Translations under genes and position numbers: made by a program | Notes under the pieces: generated by a model | Database searches by the model: none | What the model was told of the DNA's origin: nothing | The model's input: the letters and a program-made list of their open reading frames with translations, nothing else | Source: Carpediemonas membranifera | Taxonomy: Eukaryota > Fornicata | Assembly: GCA_019828565.1 (NCBI GenBank) | Contig: JAHDYR010000069.1 | Coordinates: 496,001-560,000, forward strand | Length of the DNA: 64,000 nucleotides | Reading direction: 5' to 3' | Shown here: piece by piece, positions 40,777 to 51,263 of the stretch | Numbering within the stretch: the stretch's first letter is position 1 | Layout of the letters: each line of letters begins with the position of its first letter

Positions 40777-43700
40777 CGACCAAGGTCTCCAGCAACACGG
40801 CACCTTCGAGACAACGCTGGTCGCGGACCGCTTGGGCGACCGCCGAACGATCATCGATTGGCCCCTGCACGTCATCAGCGGCAGGGCCGATAAGGTCCTC
40901 ATCGGCTCGGATATATTGTGGTTCTTAGGCCTCATGTCCGACGAGGGCATCATGCTTCGCCTCCGCCCGCAAAGTTCACGACGGCGAGGACGAAGGCCTC
41001 CCCGACGACCAGACCGATGACTTCCACGCAGTCAACAACATCGTCAGCGACGACACGGGCCCACTTGGCACACGCATCGCAAGCGACTTCCCGCTCAAAG
41101 CCGAGATGGCTGATGTCATCCGCCGGCACGCACCGGTATTCGGCGAGCTGCACCCTGACGGCGCCCAGATCGCCGCCGCAACGATTGACATCGTGCCAGG
41201 CGCACCCCTACCCAACCATGCCCCTCGACCGCTCACGGCATCCACCGCCGAAAGAGTGCACGAGATTATCGACGACATGGACAGACAGGGCATCGTACGC
41301 GATTCCTACAGCCACGTGGCATCCGCAGCCGTCATCGTAGTGAAGAAGTCAAGCGAGTTACGACTTTGCGCCGACTACCGCGAGCTTAACTCGGTAACTA
41401 CACCAGACAGGTTCCCCCTCGCAGATATCCGCACCTTCACCAACGACTTCATCGGTGCCAAGTACTTCTTCGCTTGTATGACCTCCGGTCAGGTTTTCAT
41501 CAAATGCCAGTACGCGAAGACCACAAGTACCTCACCGCTATAACGCTGCCAGGCCGGTTCAAAGAGTACAACTTTGCACCCTTTGGTCTTCGTAACCTAC
41601 CGTCACAGTTCCAGCGGGCCATCCAGGCAATCCTTGCCCCTGTGCGCGCCGACGGTACGAAGAACTACATCGACGACATCTTTGGTCGAGCCAAGACACC
41701 TCAGGAGCTTCTAGACCACGTCGACCGCCTACTCTGTATCGCAGAGGAACGCAACGTCCGCCTCCGCGGCGACAAGTGTGTCTTCGGGGCGACGTCTATC
41801 GAGATCCTCGGCGATATCGTCGATGGCAAGGGCCGCCGCATGAGCCCTACTCGTGTCAGATCCATGCAGGACCTCGCCGCACCTCACTCGGTCAAGGACC
41901 TACGCATGATCATCGGTATGTTCACATACCTCAGTGACTATATCCCCGACTGCCAGACACGCCTCAAGCCGCTCCAGGCCTTGGTCAGCAAGGTCCCACC
42001 CTACACCTTCAACGACTGGGACGACACGCTTCAGGCTCTGTTTGATCTGCTCAAGCAGGCCGTGACAGACGAAGAGGTCCTCGCCCATCCGGACCAGAGC
42101 AGGCCCTGGCGCCTCGAGACCGACGCCTCTCTCGAAGGCATCGGCGGTGTCTTACTGCAGCTTGACTCGGACAACACATGGCGCGTCGTGTCATTCTTCT
42201 CAAAGGTCTTCAACGACACACAGTCGCGTTGGTGCACGTACGACCAGGAGCTGTTCGCGATCATCTACTGCCTCACTCGGCCTGACCTCTCGCCCATCTT
42301 TAGAGTCCACCAGGACCTGACGATCTGGACGGACCACCGCAACTTGGTCTACCTGCACTCCAAGGCTGGCCAGGAAAACCGTAAGCACCTCCGCTGGCTG
42401 CTTATGATCCAAGAGTTCGAGTTCGTCATCAGACACATCGCAGGCGCGCAGAACACACTGGCCGACGCACTCAGTCGATACAACCCGCAGGCCACAGTCA
42501 CGCAGGTCAACAACGTCTCAGAGGCCGAGCTCGACGAAGACGCCAAGCGCAAGATCGTGCAAGAAGCTCACCGATACCACGAGGGCGAGCAGGCCACCAT
42601 CAGGAACGTCCGCCAGCTTGGGCACGATTGGCCAGGCCTCCACTCCGACGTGCACGCAGTCGTGTCAACCTGCGTGTACTGCGCTAAGGCACGCCTCTCC
42701 GCTTTCATTAAGACCACAACGCAGTCTTCTCTGCGCGACCGACCCTTCCAGACCATCGCTGTAGACACCATGGGTCCTTTCCCTGTCGACTCCGAGGGTT
42801 TCAGATACATCGTGGTGGCAACCGACATGTTTACCCGCTTCACGGAGCTCATCCCCACAGCTTCCAACAACGCGACGACGGTCGGGCTGGCACTTTGGTC
42901 CATCATCGGACGCTACGGTGTGCCTCGCGAGTTCCTTTTCGGACAACGGCCCCGAGTACCGCAATCGGATGATAGAAGCTTTCCTTGATCGCTTGCAGGT
43001 CACGTACCACCGGACAATCCCTTTCCACCCTCAGTCAAACGGCCTGGCCGAGAGACGCAACCAGGAAGTCAAGCGACACTTACGTGTGCTCTGTCTGATG
43101 TTTGACCGTTACGACGCCTGGGCCTCCGTGGTCCCATACGTCCAGTACATCCTGAACACTACGGTCCACTCCGTCACCGGCGTCGAACCCATTGCTCTCT
43201 TGATGGGCAAGCATGCCTCCGCTCGCGACTTCACGATCGCACCCAAGGAGGAGGGTAGAGTTCATACTCCCCTGGACGACATAGCCTCCTACATCGACGC
43301 GCTCACCGAGCACCTCCAGATCCTCGCCGACCAGGCCCTCAACCGCCAGCAGGCAATGACAAGGACCGCAGAGCCGACGCCCCCGATCGAGCCGGGCACT
43401 CTGGTCCTTCGTAAGAACGAGAGCCCCACGAAGCTACACGGCCACCGCGGCCCATTCCGCATCACAGCCGCCGACGGTTACGCAGCGGAGATCACGCCGC
43501 TCACTGGCGGCAAGAGCCGCCGGGTCCACCTGAGCCAGTTAATCCGCATCTGCCAAGGCCCCCTCAGCGACGCCGAACTGTTGCGCATCGCGGCTACCGA
43601 CGACGAGGAGTATTACGTCGAGAAAGTCCTAGAGGTCGACGACGAGACTGGCGACCTCCTCATTAAGTGGCTCGGCTTCCCTGAGGCTAAGGCCACGTGG

Positions 43701-43781
43701 GAGGGTCCCAACTCTGACGCCGCCCGCACGTCCGTCGTGCGCCGTCACCTCGAGGAGAGGGGTAGTGTCCCACTCAATTGA
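40733..43781 (+). pseudogene. Element J Pol with several frameshifts
   Basis: Protease end (KVLIGSDILWFLGL), then a shift near 40960. Reverse transcriptase starts at about 41106, shifts near 41476, and continues with YDLRSGFHQMPV, APFGLRNLPSQFQR and catalytic NYIDDIF (about 41668). RNase H is ETDASLEGIGGVL and WTDHRNLVYL. The integrase has CVYCAKARL and Asp in VAVDTMGPFP, then a shift near 42940, then Asp in SDNGPEYRN and Glu in GLAERRNQEV. A GPY-like segment and chromodomain-like end (VEKVLEVDDETGDLLIKW) follow, with the last codons entering the 3' LTR. At least four single-base indels contrast with the near-identical LTRs. Confidence 0.88.
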
Positions 43782-43818
43782 TTAAACCTCTTTCGCTAGC
43801 TGTTCTATCCATACCACA
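43766..43818 (+). repeat. 3' LTR of element J (53 bp)
   Basis: One difference from the 5' copy. The pol stop codon (TGA 43779-43781) lies inside it. Confidence 0.93.
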
Positions 43819-43823
43819 GACCG

Positions 43824-45278
43824 CCTACGCGCCGCTGAACGCCCGGGCCCCAACGCCCACTCCGCGGCTCCGCGCCCTACGTGTTCCTTCTGCGGCAAGG
43901 TCGGCCATGACATAGACCACTGTTTCGCTAAGCGTGACAAGAAGCCCCGTAATAAACGGGCATCCTATTTTGAGCTGTTGACGATAGATCCCTTGCCTGG
44001 TCCAGAGAGAGTGACACCGCAGGCCGTATTCTCGGTGTCGACCCCAGGGATGCCCTGTGTCCGCGCGCTATTTGACACAGGCGCCACAGCGAATTTTATT
44101 TGCCGCGAGCTCCTGGAGCAGCTCAAACCAATCTCGGTACGGCCCACGACTCGCAAGGTCCAGTTTGGCAGTGGCCAAATAATGAAAGCCGCTCAGGAAG
44201 CCATACTGGAGCTCGACCTTGGAGTTTGTAGACATCGGGGCGCCAACTCACGGCGTTGGCCCCCCTCCTAGTTTTGGATCAGCTATCCCATCCACTTGTA
44301 CTTGGCTATCCACTTCTTAACGAGCTAGGCGTCGTTCGCTTTGATATGGGCGAACCAGACGTTTCTGACACTGACAGCGAGGTGGACGTGGACCTCAATG
44401 TCATAGAGACCGACGATAACCAGGAGCCCCAGTGCCTGGTGCCCGAGCTAGCTTCAGAAGTCGAGGCCCTTCAAAGGCGCTTTCCTGAGCTGTTCGGCGG
44501 TCTGACAGCCACGCCAGCCAAGGTCACACCCTTCGACATTGTCCTCGAGGAAGGAATGACCACCAACTGCCCACCATACCGCTACTCAGTCGCTGTCCTC
44601 GAAGAAATTCGCCGGCAGACTGAGGAGCAGGAGGCAACTGGAATCATTCAACCCTCAGAGTCGCAGTTCAACTCCCCAATCGTTGCCGTCACCAAGCGTG
44701 ACGGGACAATAAGACTGTGCCTTGACTTCCGCCGGGTCAACGAGATTACCCGACCTGACGAGCACCCCCTGCCTATCATTGATGACCTCGTGGGAACCCT
44801 GGAAGGAAAGCAGTTTTTCGCTGCAATAGACTTGTCCAAGGCCTTCCTTCAAATCCCACTCACTGATACAGCAAGAACCATTACTGCATTTGTTGCTGCC
44901 GGGAAGAAATACGAGTACTTACGGATGCCTTTCGGCCTCCGGAACGCCGCAATACATTGCCAGAGATGCCTAGAGGAAGCCCTGGGTCCCGCTCTCTACA
45001 TAAGAGCGCTGGTCTACATTGATGACATCGTTGTCTTCGGTAACGACCAAGAGGAGTTCATCAGCAATCTGAGGGATGTGTTAGAACGGCTCGACGCCGC
45101 CAACCTTCGGATCAACGCCAAGAAGACCATCCTCGCAGCCCGAAGCATCGACTATCTCGGATGGCATGTCTCCGCGGAAGGGAAATCCATCTCGACCGAT
45201 CGTCTCGAACCCATCCGCACGCTCAAGGCCCCCTCAAACATCTCCGAGGTACGCAGCCTCTTAGGTCTCGTCAACTAG
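43824..45278 (+). pseudogene. Element I zinc knuckle, protease and reverse transcriptase
   Basis: Resumes Gag with zinc knuckle CSFCGKVGHDIDHC (about 43889-43930), then protease LFDTGATANFIC (about 44069). A shift near 44260 leads into the main frame: AIDLSKAFLQIPL, MPFGLRNAAIHCQR and catalytic VYIDDIVVFG (about 45014). It ends at LLGLVN and TAG 45276-45278, exactly where a deletion removed the connection and most of RNase H. Confidence 0.88.
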
Positions 45279-45746
45279 CTTCAGACATACGACTTCGACA
45301 TTGTGCATGTGGCCGGCGCCGACAACGGCGCCGCCGACGCACTTAGTCGCCTTCTATCTGTCACGCTACTTCCCTCCGAACGGGAGGAGCTAATTATGCA
45401 TTTCCACGGCCGACGTGGAGGCCATGTCGGATATAGGGCCGTTGTAGAGCACCTCCGAGAGGCAGGCCACACTTGGAAAGGCATGGTAGCCGACACTCGA
45501 CGTGTCATCTCCACCTGCCCTACCTGCCAGCTGACAAGGCCTACGAAGCCCGCACAGACATCCATGGGACGCACCGCCGCCAGTGCTCCATTCGAGCGGA
45601 TTCAGATAGACACGCTCGGCCCTCTCCCTGTTGCCGACACCGGCGAGAGATATCTCCTAGTCCTTGTGGACACTTTCAGCAAGTATACTAAGCTTTACCC
45701 CACAGTGACTTGCTCGGCGAGCGCCGCTGCCGCTGCCATCCGGAAG
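45279..45746 (+). pseudogene. Element I RNase H end and integrase N-terminal half
   Basis: Begins at the RNase H end (YDFDIVHVAGADNGAADALSR), has the zinc part (HFHGRRGGHVGYRA, CPTCQLTRP) and the first catalytic Asp (QIDTLGPLP, about 45607). It breaks off after AAAAIRKVF at about 45746, where element K sequence takes over. Confidence 0.82.
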
Positions 45747-47025
45747 GTATTCCCGTGATCCCGCAGGCCTCGGCAGAGCTTAAGCGACGTATACTGAAGC
45801 ACGCTCATCGCTGGCATGAAGGCCGAGACAAGACAATACAGAAGGCCAAGGAGATTGGCATTTCGGCCGGCCTGGCGAGTGACGCTAGCAACACCGTCAA
45901 GACGTGCCCCGTCTGCGCAAAGACGCGGATTAGACAATACATCCAGGACAACAAGATCTTCAGAACCACGAGCACGACGCCCTGGAGGTCCATCGCGATC
46001 GACACGATCGGTCCGATTAGCATGGATTCCGAAGGCAACCGATACATCTATGTCATCACCGACTTATGCACACGGTACACCGAGCTTATGCCATCACACG
46101 CCAACGACGCAGAGAGCGCCACCAAGGCCCTGTGGCAGAGTGTCCTGAGACACGGTATCCCGCAGTATATCAAGTCCGACAACGGCGTCGAATACACCAA
46201 CATGCTCGTGGAGGGCCTAGTAGAGACACTTAAGACCCACCACCAATATACCCTCCCCTACAGCCCGGAGTCCAACGGAGTTGTTGAACGTCGCAACGGA
46301 GAGGTCATGAGACACATTCGATGGATGGTGTTGGCAATGGACAGTTTTGATCATTGGTCTCACGTCTTGCCGCTAGCACAACACATTTTGAACAACACTA
46401 CGCACTCAGATACGGGATTCTCCCCCAATGAGCTCATCTATGGCCGGCGCAACGACATCGGCCGGGTTCAGCTAGGCGACGTGATGACGTCGAATGAGCC
46501 GGAGGGGGAGGTAAGGAATGCCGCGGACTACCTGAGAGCGCTTCGTGATCTGCAACAACTCGCTGACGAGACATTAGTTGACGAGGGCTCAGAGGACTTC
46601 CGCAAGTTCAAGGAAGAGGTCATCGAGCCTGGAATGCTGGTTTTCAAGAGACCAGTGACGAAGAACAAGCTACACGGACTGCTTGGGCCCTACAAGGTCC
46701 TGGCCCAGAAAGGTAAGGCCGTGAACTCGAGTCGGTCCTTGAACAACGCAGAGAGGTTGTCCACAGGTCCAAGCTCGCACCGTGCCCGGCTATAGAGCTG
46801 ACTCAAGCCCGACAGATGCGGGCGTCAGACGACGAGTTATACGTCGCTGAAGAGATTGTCAAGCATCGCGCGAGGACGCATGAGCTGCTGATCAGATGTG
46901 AGGGCTATAAGGTCCCCACCTGGGAGAAGTACTCCACAGCTAACAAGCACCTGGGCATCGTCCAGGACTACCTCCGTCGGCATCGCCTACGATGGCGCCC
47001 CGTTCAGTTTGAGAACAATCCCTGA
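45747..47025 (+). pseudogene. Element K integrase and chromodomain
   Basis: Zinc part HAHRWHEGRDKT and CPVCAKTRI; Asp in AIDTIGPIS (about 45998); Asp in KSDNGVEYTN (about 46175); Glu in GVVERRNGEV (about 46285). GPY-like segment KLHGLLGPYKVL (about 46670). A shift near 46750 precedes a chromodomain-like tail (AEEIVKHRARTHELLIRCEG) ending at TGA 47023-47025. It is most similar to the integrase of F and J by eye. Confidence 0.85.
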
Positions 47026-47045
47026 GAAGGAGAGAGGGGGTAGGA

Positions 47046-47103
47046 TGTCACGGGGCTACTCATATATTTATGGTCTACGTACCATTCATTGTAAATCACA
47101 CAC
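47046..47103 (+). repeat. Putative 3' LTR of element K (right edge uncertain)
   Basis: Starts TGTCACGG directly after the purine tract and contains CATATATTTATGG. A CACACA near 47100 would be a suitable end, but no second copy exists to confirm it. Confidence 0.4.
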
Positions 47104-47271
47104 TCGTCAATCGTTTTGCCCTTAACTGGGTCATAGGGCATCCAGCGCCGCCTTGGCCACTCGCCCACCGGCCATTATACTGTTAGAAATGGGGTTTCAT
47201 CATTAGGTAGACAGGCTCGTTCACCCTATCGGGCGCAGCTTGGTCGACCCGAGCTTCGGCAGTAAGCTCAG

Positions 47272-47745
47272 CTAGACATGCCCGTAGACGCTTGTCAACT
47301 CCTCCCCGGTGCTGATGCTGTTGATCGTCATCGCCAGGTATTCACCCACCTCCGCGCGGTTCGTCGCAGCTACCATGCTCCCGTCTCTAGTTCTGACCGG
47401 ACTCAGCCCGGCCATCTCTTTGAGGTGAGTGTTGGTCCACCCGGATAGGCCACAGGCCTTCTCCTCCGTCTGGTTGAGGAGGGCCAGCGCGCACTCAGCT
47501 CTGACTAGGCCTGCCTTCATCGGAAGCGGAGATGTCTGGTTCATCGTCGCTGCTCGATCTGCGGTGGTCTGCGGGATGGGCGGGCTCTCACCCTCCCTGC
47601 GTGGGAACAGGGCCTCAACCTGCTCTCGCGTCTCGCTGGCGGGCGTGGCCGCCTCGTTCAAGATGCGTCTGCTGAGGCCGACCCGGTCGTTGACAAAGTG
47701 TTTCAGCGCCCTCTCGAGCTTGCCAACTGTCTGCAGCTGCTCAGT
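47272..47745 (-). pseudogene. Non-LTR retrotransposon fragment (region before reverse transcriptase)
   Basis: An open frame of about 155 residues includes LNQTEEKACGLSGWTNTHLK. This matches the LPxxxAxGxxGWTxxLLK signature that precedes the reverse transcriptase in CRE/R2/NeSL-type LINEs. It is truncated on both sides, ending at TAG 47272-47274. It may belong to the same LINE family as the fragment at 22936-23520. Assignment is by pattern only. Confidence 0.5.
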
Positions 47746-47875
47746 AGTCTATTCTGGCAAAATGGTATCCCTTGCATGACACACTACACGTTCAGGCTTT
47801 CATCAACATGGCAGGCTCTTGTAAAAATCTGATCCGTTTATATATAGCTATATATCCATAAATAACTTGAGGAGA
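47746..47875. other. Border between repeats and host genes
   Basis: AT-rich with TATATATAGCTATATATCC; it holds the 3' end of the transporter gene. No further feature is seen. Confidence 0.4.
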
Positions 47876-49060
47876 TTATACCCTCTTCTTCAGCTCCACT
47901 GGCGTCTTGCCGTGGCCTGCAAGGATCGGCTTCACCTCATCCACGGTCACCTTGCTTCGCTTACTCTTGCCCGCCTTCTGGACAATATTGATACCCAACC
48001 CGGCAAAAACAAGCCCGACGCCAACCCAAGAGCCGACAGAGACGACGTGGCCGTAGATAATGACAGAGAGCAGTATCGTAAAGAACTTGCGGGTAGTAGT
48101 AGTAACAGAAGTTGCAAGGGATCCGAAGTCACGGATCATGCCGTATAAAAAGACCTGGCCCACGCCAGAGGCCAACCCCACCAGGGCGAGAGAGACGGCC
48201 AAATCACTGCCGGCCATGCGGATAAAGCTGACTGCGTCGAACAGCTGGCCAGTGCCGACGAGCGCTACTGCTGCAAACAAGGCAGAGAAGAGGTTGACCC
48301 CCATCATGAGCTGGAGCGACGAGGGACGGTAGCGGGCGACGTACTTGTCCTGAAGGGTGTTCGTGAGGCCATCACAGACAAGAGAGGCGATTAGGAGGGC
48401 GATGCCGAGGCCGGAAGAGGAGGAGGACCCCGCGCTCTTCCGGAAGAAAGAGAATACGAAAATGCCAGAGGTTAAGACAAAGACGGCCAGATACTGTGAA
48501 GCAGGGTACCTCTTACCCGCTATGACAGCTGCGCCCATCACGGCGACCATCTTACACGACTTTGCGAGGACTTGGAAGGGGAAGTCAACGTGCATGAGGG
48601 CAGTGTTTGAGAAGAGGATGCCGAGGATGTATGAGAAGCCAACCATGACATACGCTGACACTGGTGCACCGAGGGAAAGGTCAAGCTTGCGTGTAGCACT
48701 GGGGTGGGGGTTCGATTCTGGGGCATCGGCGGGATGGAGGTTCTTCCAAGCGATTACGGCGAGACGGCAGATCAAGGCGACCAAAAAGTTGCACACTGTG
48801 TATACAGTGATCAGGAATAGCGGGAATCTGAAGCGCTCGTGCTCAGGACCAAATGTATGGCTCACAACGCGCTCTTGTGCGATACCAAATAGCATATAGG
48901 CAACATAGATGCCTATAAGGTACACAAAGAACGATCTACCCCTCGAAAACCGAGACTGGACTATGAAATCCTGTTTCCCAGTCATTTCTTCGTGTTCTGC
49001 CTGAATCATGACTCCAGCCGAGTCATGCCACGTCATCAGACAAGGAGGAGAGGCCAGCAT
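47876..49060 (-). CDS. SLC35B1-type endoplasmic-reticulum nucleotide(-sugar) transporter
   Basis: 394 residues with about ten predicted membrane segments, the usual layout of the SLC35B/UAA family. Family-typical stretches are KSCKMVAVMGAAVIAGKRYP (mid-protein), SQYLAVFVLTSGIFVF, and CDGLTNTLQDKYVARYRPS before the second half. The protein ends in KKRV, a C-terminal KKXX endoplasmic-reticulum retrieval signal, as in SLC35B1. Known: family members exchange UDP-sugars or ATP/ADP across the ER membrane; the substrate here cannot be read. The start is ATG 49060; the Met at codon 26 is an alternative. It is the first of seven consecutive minus-strand genes, 92 bp from the next. Confidence 0.85.
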   Translation of the reverse strand: MLASPPCLMTWHDSAGVMIQAEHEEMTGKQDFIVQSRFSRGRSFFVYLIGIYVAYMLFGIAQERVVSHTFGPEHERFRFPLFLITVYTVCNFLVALICRLAVIAWKNLHPADAPESNPHPSATRKLDLSLGAPVSAYVMVGFSYILGILFSNTALMHVDFPFQVLAKSCKMVAVMGAAVIAGKRYPASQYLAVFVLTSGIFVFSFFRKSAGSSSSSGLGIALLIASLVCDGLTNTLQDKYVARYRPSSLQLMMGVNLFSALFAAVALVGTGQLFDAVSFIRMAGSDLAVSLALVGLASGVGQVFLYGMIRDFGSLATSVTTTTRKFFTILLSVIIYGHVVSVGSWVGVGLVFAGLGINIVQKAGKSKRSKVTVDEVKPILAGHGKTPVELKKRV

Positions 49061-49152
49061 CAGGCTACTATAACAACGTATATGCCCCCGACTATATATT
49101 TAGCCGACCGCTTTGTCGATCAGGCAACCAGACTTCGCAGATCGATAATAAT

Positions 49153-49935
49153 TTAAAACACGATATCGTCGTCGCCTCCAATGAGATCAGCAGGCTCCTC
49201 GAGCGGCCCTCCCGTCATGAGGGCGAGGGTATCGATGTCATCTTCCAGACGCCTCATTTCGCGGCGAGCCTCGAGTGCGGCCTTCTCCATCTCGATGCGC
49301 TTCTTCTTCTTCTCCACGATCTTCTTCATCCTGGTAAACTCCTCGCGCTCCTCCTCGTCGAGGTGGTCCTTGATCATCTGAATTGTGTTCTTGATCTTGG
49401 GAATGACCACGTTCTCGATGGCGTTCACTCGCCGGTTCGTCAGCTTGATCACCTCGTCCAGCTTCAGGAATGACGTTTGCAGTGACGCCAGCTTGACGAT
49501 GGTGTCCAGGGCGCTGCGGTGAGTCTGGGCGCACTTCTCGATCTTCGACCCGCCGGCAGACAGGCCCGTCAGCTGCATGCTCGTTGACCCGGAGCACTCG
49601 AGGTTGAAGACGGGTAGATGGACACCGGCGATGTTATCGATGCCGCCCCGGACGAGAGCTGATGGCTGTGAGACCTTCTGTTGGATCACTTGAGAGATGT
49701 CGCCAGCGGCATAGCGAGTTTCGGCCATAGCGAGGGCTGTACGCTTCAGAACATTGCCCATCTCCATCTTTGTGTCATAGATATCCTTGGTGATCTGTCT
49801 GAAACGGACAGTGAGCGCGTCAGCCTTCTTCTTAAGGAGGCGATGCCCCTTCTGCGCTGCTCCAAGACGGACTTGAAGTCTTTGGAGAGTCATACGCGTA
49901 GGCAAAGTATTAGGAAGTACATCTTGGCCAGACAT
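49153..49935 (-). CDS. VMA8: V-type proton ATPase subunit D
   Basis: 260 residues, close to the usual 250-260. It begins LPTRMTLQRLQVRLGAAQKG, the conserved start of the family, followed by the long coiled coil LLKKKADALTVRFRQI. The C-terminal helix pair includes LTNRRVNAIENVVIPKI and EEREEFTRMKKIVEKKKK. Known role: subunit D forms the central rotor shaft of the V1 sector, coupling ATP hydrolysis to proton pumping into endomembrane compartments. There is no intron and no damage. It lies 92 bp from SLC35B1 and about 140 bp from the membrane-protein gene. Confidence 0.95.
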   Translation of the reverse strand: MSGQDVLPNTLPTRMTLQRLQVRLGAAQKGHRLLKKKADALTVRFRQITKDIYDTKMEMGNVLKRTALAMAETRYAAGDISQVIQQKVSQPSALVRGGIDNIAGVHLPVFNLECSGSTSMQLTGLSAGGSKIEKCAQTHRSALDTIVKLASLQTSFLKLDEVIKLTNRRVNAIENVVIPKIKNTIQMIKDHLDEEEREEFTRMKKIVEKKKKRIEMEKAALEARREMRRLEDDIDTLALMTGGPLEEPADLIGGDDDIVF

Positions 49936-50078
49936 GTTCTAAGGCTCAACTAATTGCTGCAGAGCTGCGCTCTCGTTGTGTGAGGCAAAGTATACATTTC
50001 CCATTTACGTGATTTACTTAATGCCAATTGTCAGCTCTGCAGATCACTCCAATCGCCTTCAATCTCACCGTTGCTGCG

Positions 50079-51102
50079 TTAAACAGTATTTAGCAACCCC
50101 TTCATCTTATCAGCCTTGTCCATAGGGCGTGTCTCGACGACCATAACGCCCCGAGACGCGCGGTGGCATCTCCACGCCGGCCCGACTGAAATGTGCCAGA
50201 GAATAACGTACCCGCTCACGACGACGACCATAGAATACACAACGGCGAGCACGCTTCTGACGAGCTCATTCAACCCGCCCAGCTCCGAGAGGAAGAGGTC
50301 CAGATAGACCAACGTCGTGTTCAGGACGAGGATGGCCGCACGGGTGGCGTTCACAACAATCATGCCGCGGATGACAGCCTTGCTGATGCCCAGGATGCGG
50401 CGATTAGTTGCGTGGGAAGGGGTTACGGAGGCGAGCTTGTGGTGTCTGTTGAACACGATAAACAGGGCTAACACCTCCAGAGCACCTACTGCTGCGAGTG
50501 CGGGGAGTAGTAACCGGCCTCCGCCGATAGCCGGGGCGACGATGGAGACGAACCAGACATCGGGCGTGGCAATGTACACAATGATAGCTAGGACGATAAG
50601 GGCGAAGAACGCGGTGATACACACTGCCGAGGAGGCGTATGTGTGTGTGAGAACGGCGGAGGAGAGGAAGAATGACTTGAACACGAAGGGCGAGAGCTTC
50701 AGCCGGCCCTTTTCTGGGTCATATGACGCACCGACGTAGCAATGGGCGAGGTATGCTGGTATTACAGTGATAGACAGCTCTATAATGGCCACTGTGTGAG
50801 TTGCGGAAGGCGGACGTACTGTGGATGATCAGGAAAAGAGTACCGGCCACCAGAGAGACTGGGGATAGGGCGGGGAGGATCAGGACGGTGGATGCAGCCC
50901 ATAGAAACACCCCTATGCATTGAAGGACACGGTATCCGCGATGTGCAAGCAGATCCGTGCCCATAAAATAGACAAATACGGCTGAGGCTAATAGCGGGAG
51001 ACAAGAGGGGATTAGAAAGATCATCTGGAGACCTGAGACGATTGCCTTTGTTGGATTCGCCGTAATACTCCCTCCAGCGTCCACGAGGTCAAACACATCC
51101 AT
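50079..51102 (-). CDS. Unrecognised multi-pass membrane protein (one 28-nt intron)
   Basis: Exon 1 is 51102-50820 and exon 2 is 50791-50079. Splicing the 28-nt intron gives 331 residues without interruption (FLIIH joined to MAIIEL). I start at ATG 51102; the frame is open five codons further to a GTG. There are about eight hydrophobic segments, for example GLQMIFLIPSCLPLLASAVF, GVFLWAASTVLILPAL, ALAAVGALEVLALFIVF and SVLAVVYSMVVVVSGYVILW. The tail is short and basic, ending KMKGLLNTV. It could be a receptor-like or transporter-like protein; no family motif is recognised. Confidence 0.75.
50792..50819 (-). other. 28-nt spliceosomal intron
   Basis: GTACGT at the donor and AACTCACACAG at the acceptor. 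Removing it restores the reading frame between two hydrophobic exons. The acceptor, with a branch-like element fused to CACAG, resembles diplomonad introns. Confidence 0.85.
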
Positions 51103-51263
51103 AGAAACGGCGGGCACTTTCGTATTTATGGATGGCCGAATTTAAGGCGCAGCAGGGAAATGGAACGGTGAATGTTGGCCACCGACGCCACCATACCGCT
51201 CAACCCGCCGTATCGCATGATAAGCAGTCGAGACCTGTGGTGCAGGTTAACACCGCCACCGAC

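Larger units (their letters stand above)
39290..43818 (+). mobile_element. Retrotransposon J (Ty3/gypsy-like) with 53-bp LTRs
   Basis: LTRs 39290-39342 and 43766-43818 match at 52 of 53 bases. The TSD GACCG lies at 39285-39289 and 43819-43823. The purine-rich GAGGAGAGGGGTAG precedes the 3' LTR. It encodes Gag, protease, reverse transcriptase, RNase H, integrase and a chromodomain-like end, with several frameshifts. Confidence 0.94.
38515..45746 (+). mobile_element. Retrotransposon I (Ty3/gypsy-like), split by element J and 3'-truncated
   Basis: LTR, gag (38622-39289), then J (39290-43818) with TSD GACCG, then gag knuckle, protease, reverse transcriptase, a deletion that removed most of RNase H at 45278, and integrase up to about 45746. 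There the sequence switches to element K. No 3' LTR is present. Confidence 0.85.
45747..47103 (+). mobile_element. Retrotransposon K, 3' end only
   Basis: Integrase and chromodomain followed by a long purine tract (GGAGAGAGGGGGTAGGA, about 47028-47045) and the start of an LTR (TGTCACGG at 47046). The 5' part is missing; the junction with I at 45746/45747 is abrupt. Confidence 0.78.
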
